Part shown: positions 23,526-24,849 of the stretch, in pieces
Position numbering within the stretch: position 1 is the stretch's first letter
Layout of the letters: every line of letters begins with the position of its first letter
Source of the DNA: JBFWUW01 sp050247075
GTDB taxonomy: Bacteria > Planctomycetota > Planctomycetia > Pirellulales > JBFWUW01
Direction: 5' to 3'
Assembly (NCBI GenBank): GCA_050247075.1
Contig: JBFWUW010000091.1
Location: 1 to 24,849 of the forward strand
DNA length: 24,849 nt
Position numbers and translations under genes: made by a program
The notes under the pieces: generated by a model
The model's database searches: none
What the model was told of the DNA's origin: nothing
What the model saw: the letters and a program-made list of their open reading frames with translations, nothing else

Positions 23526-23945
23526 ATGCCGAAGCACACGTTCGATGACTTTGAAGCGTACAGCGAAGGCGATATCACCTACTGTGTCGATCCTGCAAGT
23601 GACGATTTCTTCCCCGTTCGGGTCGTTAAGATCGGCCGCAAGTTCGCCGATGTTGAGTCGCTCAATTTCAACCTGACGGCGCTAGTCGCTCCGGAATTTG
23701 ATGCCGATAAGAAGAATCGACGATTTGTCCGCCCGAAACTTCCGTCGCGCGCTCGATTCGGTGGCTGCGACGAGCGAACGGTAAATGCAGAGCGGCGATC
23801 GGGTCAAGAGCTCCGATTGCTGCCATTTCATTATGGCACTTATACCGTTGGCAAAAACAAAGAGCGAAACAAGGAATCCCCAGAACTCTGGCCGTTGCCT
23901 ACTGGTATCGTCCGCGAGCGCTGGTTCAAAGACGTTGTAACGTGA
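23526..23945 (+). CDS. Hypothetical protein, 139 residues
   Basis: I do not recognise a family. The N-terminal half has a beta-rich look ('GDITYCVDPASDDFFPVRVVKIGRKFADVESLNF'-like alternation, about 15-48), suggesting a small SH3- or Tudor-like barrel. The C-terminal half is basic and rich in Arg and Lys (RRFVRPKLPSRARF; KNKERNKE). No signal peptide. The antisense frames are weaker and the amino-acid composition is that of a real soluble protein, but there is no strong ribosome site, so it could still be a chance frame. Confidence 0.5.
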   Translation: MPKHTFDDFEAYSEGDITYCVDPASDDFFPVRVVKIGRKFADVESLNFNLTALVAPEFDADKKNRRFVRPKLPSRARFGGCDERTVNAERRSGQELRLLPFHYGTYTVGKNKERNKESPELWPLPTGIVRERWFKDVVT

Positions 23946-24084
23946 TCATTGGATAACAATTCAGTCAACAGAAACCGCCGATGACGCGAGATTTGAAACC
24001 ATCGTGATTGCAGCCCAACCAGGGACACAAGACCCGCCCACGCTGCACGTTTGCGCCGTCTCTGGATCGCTTGCTTCGGCTTAC

Positions 24085-24375
24085 TCACGACTTGGGCATT
24101 TCGCATAACTCCACGGAGCCGCCGTGCATGACGACGGGATGCAGCGTCAATAATTCCATAAGCTTCTGCTTGTCTTCCGAGTCAAATCGCATATAGCCCA
24201 CGATATGATCCGTAGACTTCGCAGACTGGGTGTCCCCCAAGACTACTCTGCTGCCAATCGCGCTTCCACCTTCAAAAAGGCCGCTTTGCCGGGCAGCATG
24301 GAAGAACCGATCCCAATCCTCAGCGCTAGTGTTGCTCTTGGCATTGCCTTGAATGAACAGAATGTATTGAGTCAT
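24085..24375 (-). CDS. YCII-like dimeric alpha/beta-barrel protein
   Basis: A 96-residue protein fitting the YCII-related (Dabb-type) small-protein pattern. It has a first beta-strand 'QYILFIQGNA', a helix 'DWDRFFHAARQSGLFEGGSAIGS' with the conserved GGSAIG turn, a strand 'HIVGYMRFDSED', a helix 'KQKLMELLTLHP', and a final strand 'GGSVELCEMP'. Proteins of this type are found as single domains and are often of unknown function; some act on small molecules. It stands alone, reading away from the tRNA gene. No strong Shine-Dalgarno sequence is seen. Confidence 0.75.
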   Translation of the reverse strand: MTQYILFIQGNAKSNTSAEDWDRFFHAARQSGLFEGGSAIGSRVVLGDTQSAKSTDHIVGYMRFDSEDKQKLMELLTLHPVVMHGGSVELCEMPKS

Positions 24376-24642
24376 TTTTTTGCCGAATGCAAGAGCTCAA
24401 CGAACCGGCCCGCCGAGAACGGGAGACGCCTTAACAGAAAGCAATGCGGCAATTCGGGGCTGCTGCTGCGCGAGGTTCAATTGTCGCTGGGTGTCCGCAC
24501 GGTAACCGCCTGAACATGAGCGGGGCAAATTCCACCGCCGGCACTTGCAGTCTGGCTACGCCTCGTGCGCAAACAGTCCGAAATTGGCTACATTTAGGCT
24601 ACAAATCGCTGAAAACTACCGCTGGCTCTGCACGACGCGCGC

Positions 24643-24675
24643 AAGAAAAAGCCCCCGCAACTTGGTACGGGGGCT
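24643..24675 (-). terminator. Rho-independent terminator of the tRNA-Ser transcript
   Basis: Read on the minus strand, AGCCCCCG (24668-24675) pairs exactly with CGGGGGCT (24650-24657) around a 10-base loop and is followed by TTTTTC. It begins 14 bases beyond the 3' end of the tRNA. Confidence 0.85.
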
Positions 24676-24688
24676 ATCTTTACGAGAG

Positions 24689-24770
24689 CGGAGGGCACGA
24701 GATTCGAACTCGCAACCGGTTACCCGGCACGACATTTCCAGTGTCGCCGCTAGCCATTCGCTTACCCTCC
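24689..24770 (-). tRNA. tRNA-Ser (anticodon GGA)
   Basis: On the minus strand the acceptor arms GGAGGGT and GCCCTCC pair with one G-T pair. The anticodon stem CGACA/TGTCG encloses the loop CTGGAAA, giving anticodon GGA (complement of 24737-24739). A long variable arm (CCGGGTAACCGG) is typical of serine tRNA. The T arm GCGAG-TTCGAAT-CTCGT is canonical. The discriminator base is G at 24689. The CCA end is not encoded. Confidence 0.95.
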
Positions 24771-24783
24771 TGAATGATAGCCA

Positions 24784-24812
24784 AGTCTAGGGTCCGGTGG
24801 GAGTTCTGACAA
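24784..24812 (-). promoter_or_regulatory. Sigma-70-type promoter of tRNA-Ser
   Basis: On the minus strand TTGTCA (24807-24812) is followed after exactly 17 bases by TAGACT (24784-24789), close to TTGACA/TATAAT. The tRNA 5' end lies 13 bases further on, leaving a short leader. Confidence 0.65.
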
Positions 24813-24849
24813 GCCGGTTGGGAAGGCGTGAAGGTATTAGGATGAGGTA

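Overview
The window reads as a chromosomal segment of a planctomycete, most likely of the Pirellulales group. The strongest marker is a 1,111-residue secreted protein with the planctomycete-type cytochrome (PSCyt1), DUF1549 and DUF1553 architecture. Supporting signs are a 'NQFRGPRGDG' PQQ-propeller protein, an OprO/P-type porin, FloA, and many dispersed GC-rich hairpin repeats. The lineage is inferred from gene content and style; there is no rRNA to confirm it.

Layout. 1-1.3 kb: FloA and a small membrane protein, both on minus. 1.6-2.7 kb: a Tat-exported carbon-nitrogen hydrolase on plus. 3.1-5.7 kb: a two-gene unit pairing a short adenylate-forming enzyme with an aldehyde dehydrogenase-fold protein, resembling the EhpF/EhpG and LuxE/LuxC carboxylate-reducing pairs. 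5.8-7.3 kb: a porin on minus, converging on that unit. 7.7-11.1 kb: the giant PSCyt1/DUF1549/DUF1553 protein. 11.1-14.5 kb (minus): a NifS-like enzyme whose catalytic cysteine position is occupied by glycine, followed by a symporter-like membrane protein fused to a periplasmic solute-binding domain. 14.8-17.0 kb (plus): a VanZ-like protein, a PQQ propeller and a GNAT acetyltransferase, the last two overlapping by 4 bases. 17.6-18.4 kb: a creatininase-family hydrolase on minus. 18.8-20.7 kb: a cupin, an unrecognised 316-residue helical protein and a small conserved protein with a 'WTHRSH' motif, in a tight operon. 20.7-22.6 kb: almost 2 kb of repeat-rich DNA without a convincing gene. 22.6-24.4 kb: three small genes (DUF1579, hypothetical, YCII-like). 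24.7 kb: tRNA-Ser(GGA) with a visible promoter and terminator.

Non-coding structure is a major part of the window. I see six copies of a palindromic element beginning ACCTG.nCCA and ending TGGn.CAGGT, three of them spaced at 188-189 bp in tandem. There are also two MITE-like elements (218 and 269 bp) with 34-36 base inverted ends, heptanucleotide purine-rich tandem repeats at three gene edges, and two copies of a CTCTCCCGG/CCGGGAGAG hairpin.

The best candidates for undescribed biology are the transporter/binding-protein fusion that has lost the family's ion-binding motifs, the cysteine-less NifS paralogue, the carboxylate-reductase-like pair without an obvious pathway, the cupin/helical/WTH operon, and the ACCTG palindrome family. 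No CRISPR array, transposase, integrase or rRNA was found.
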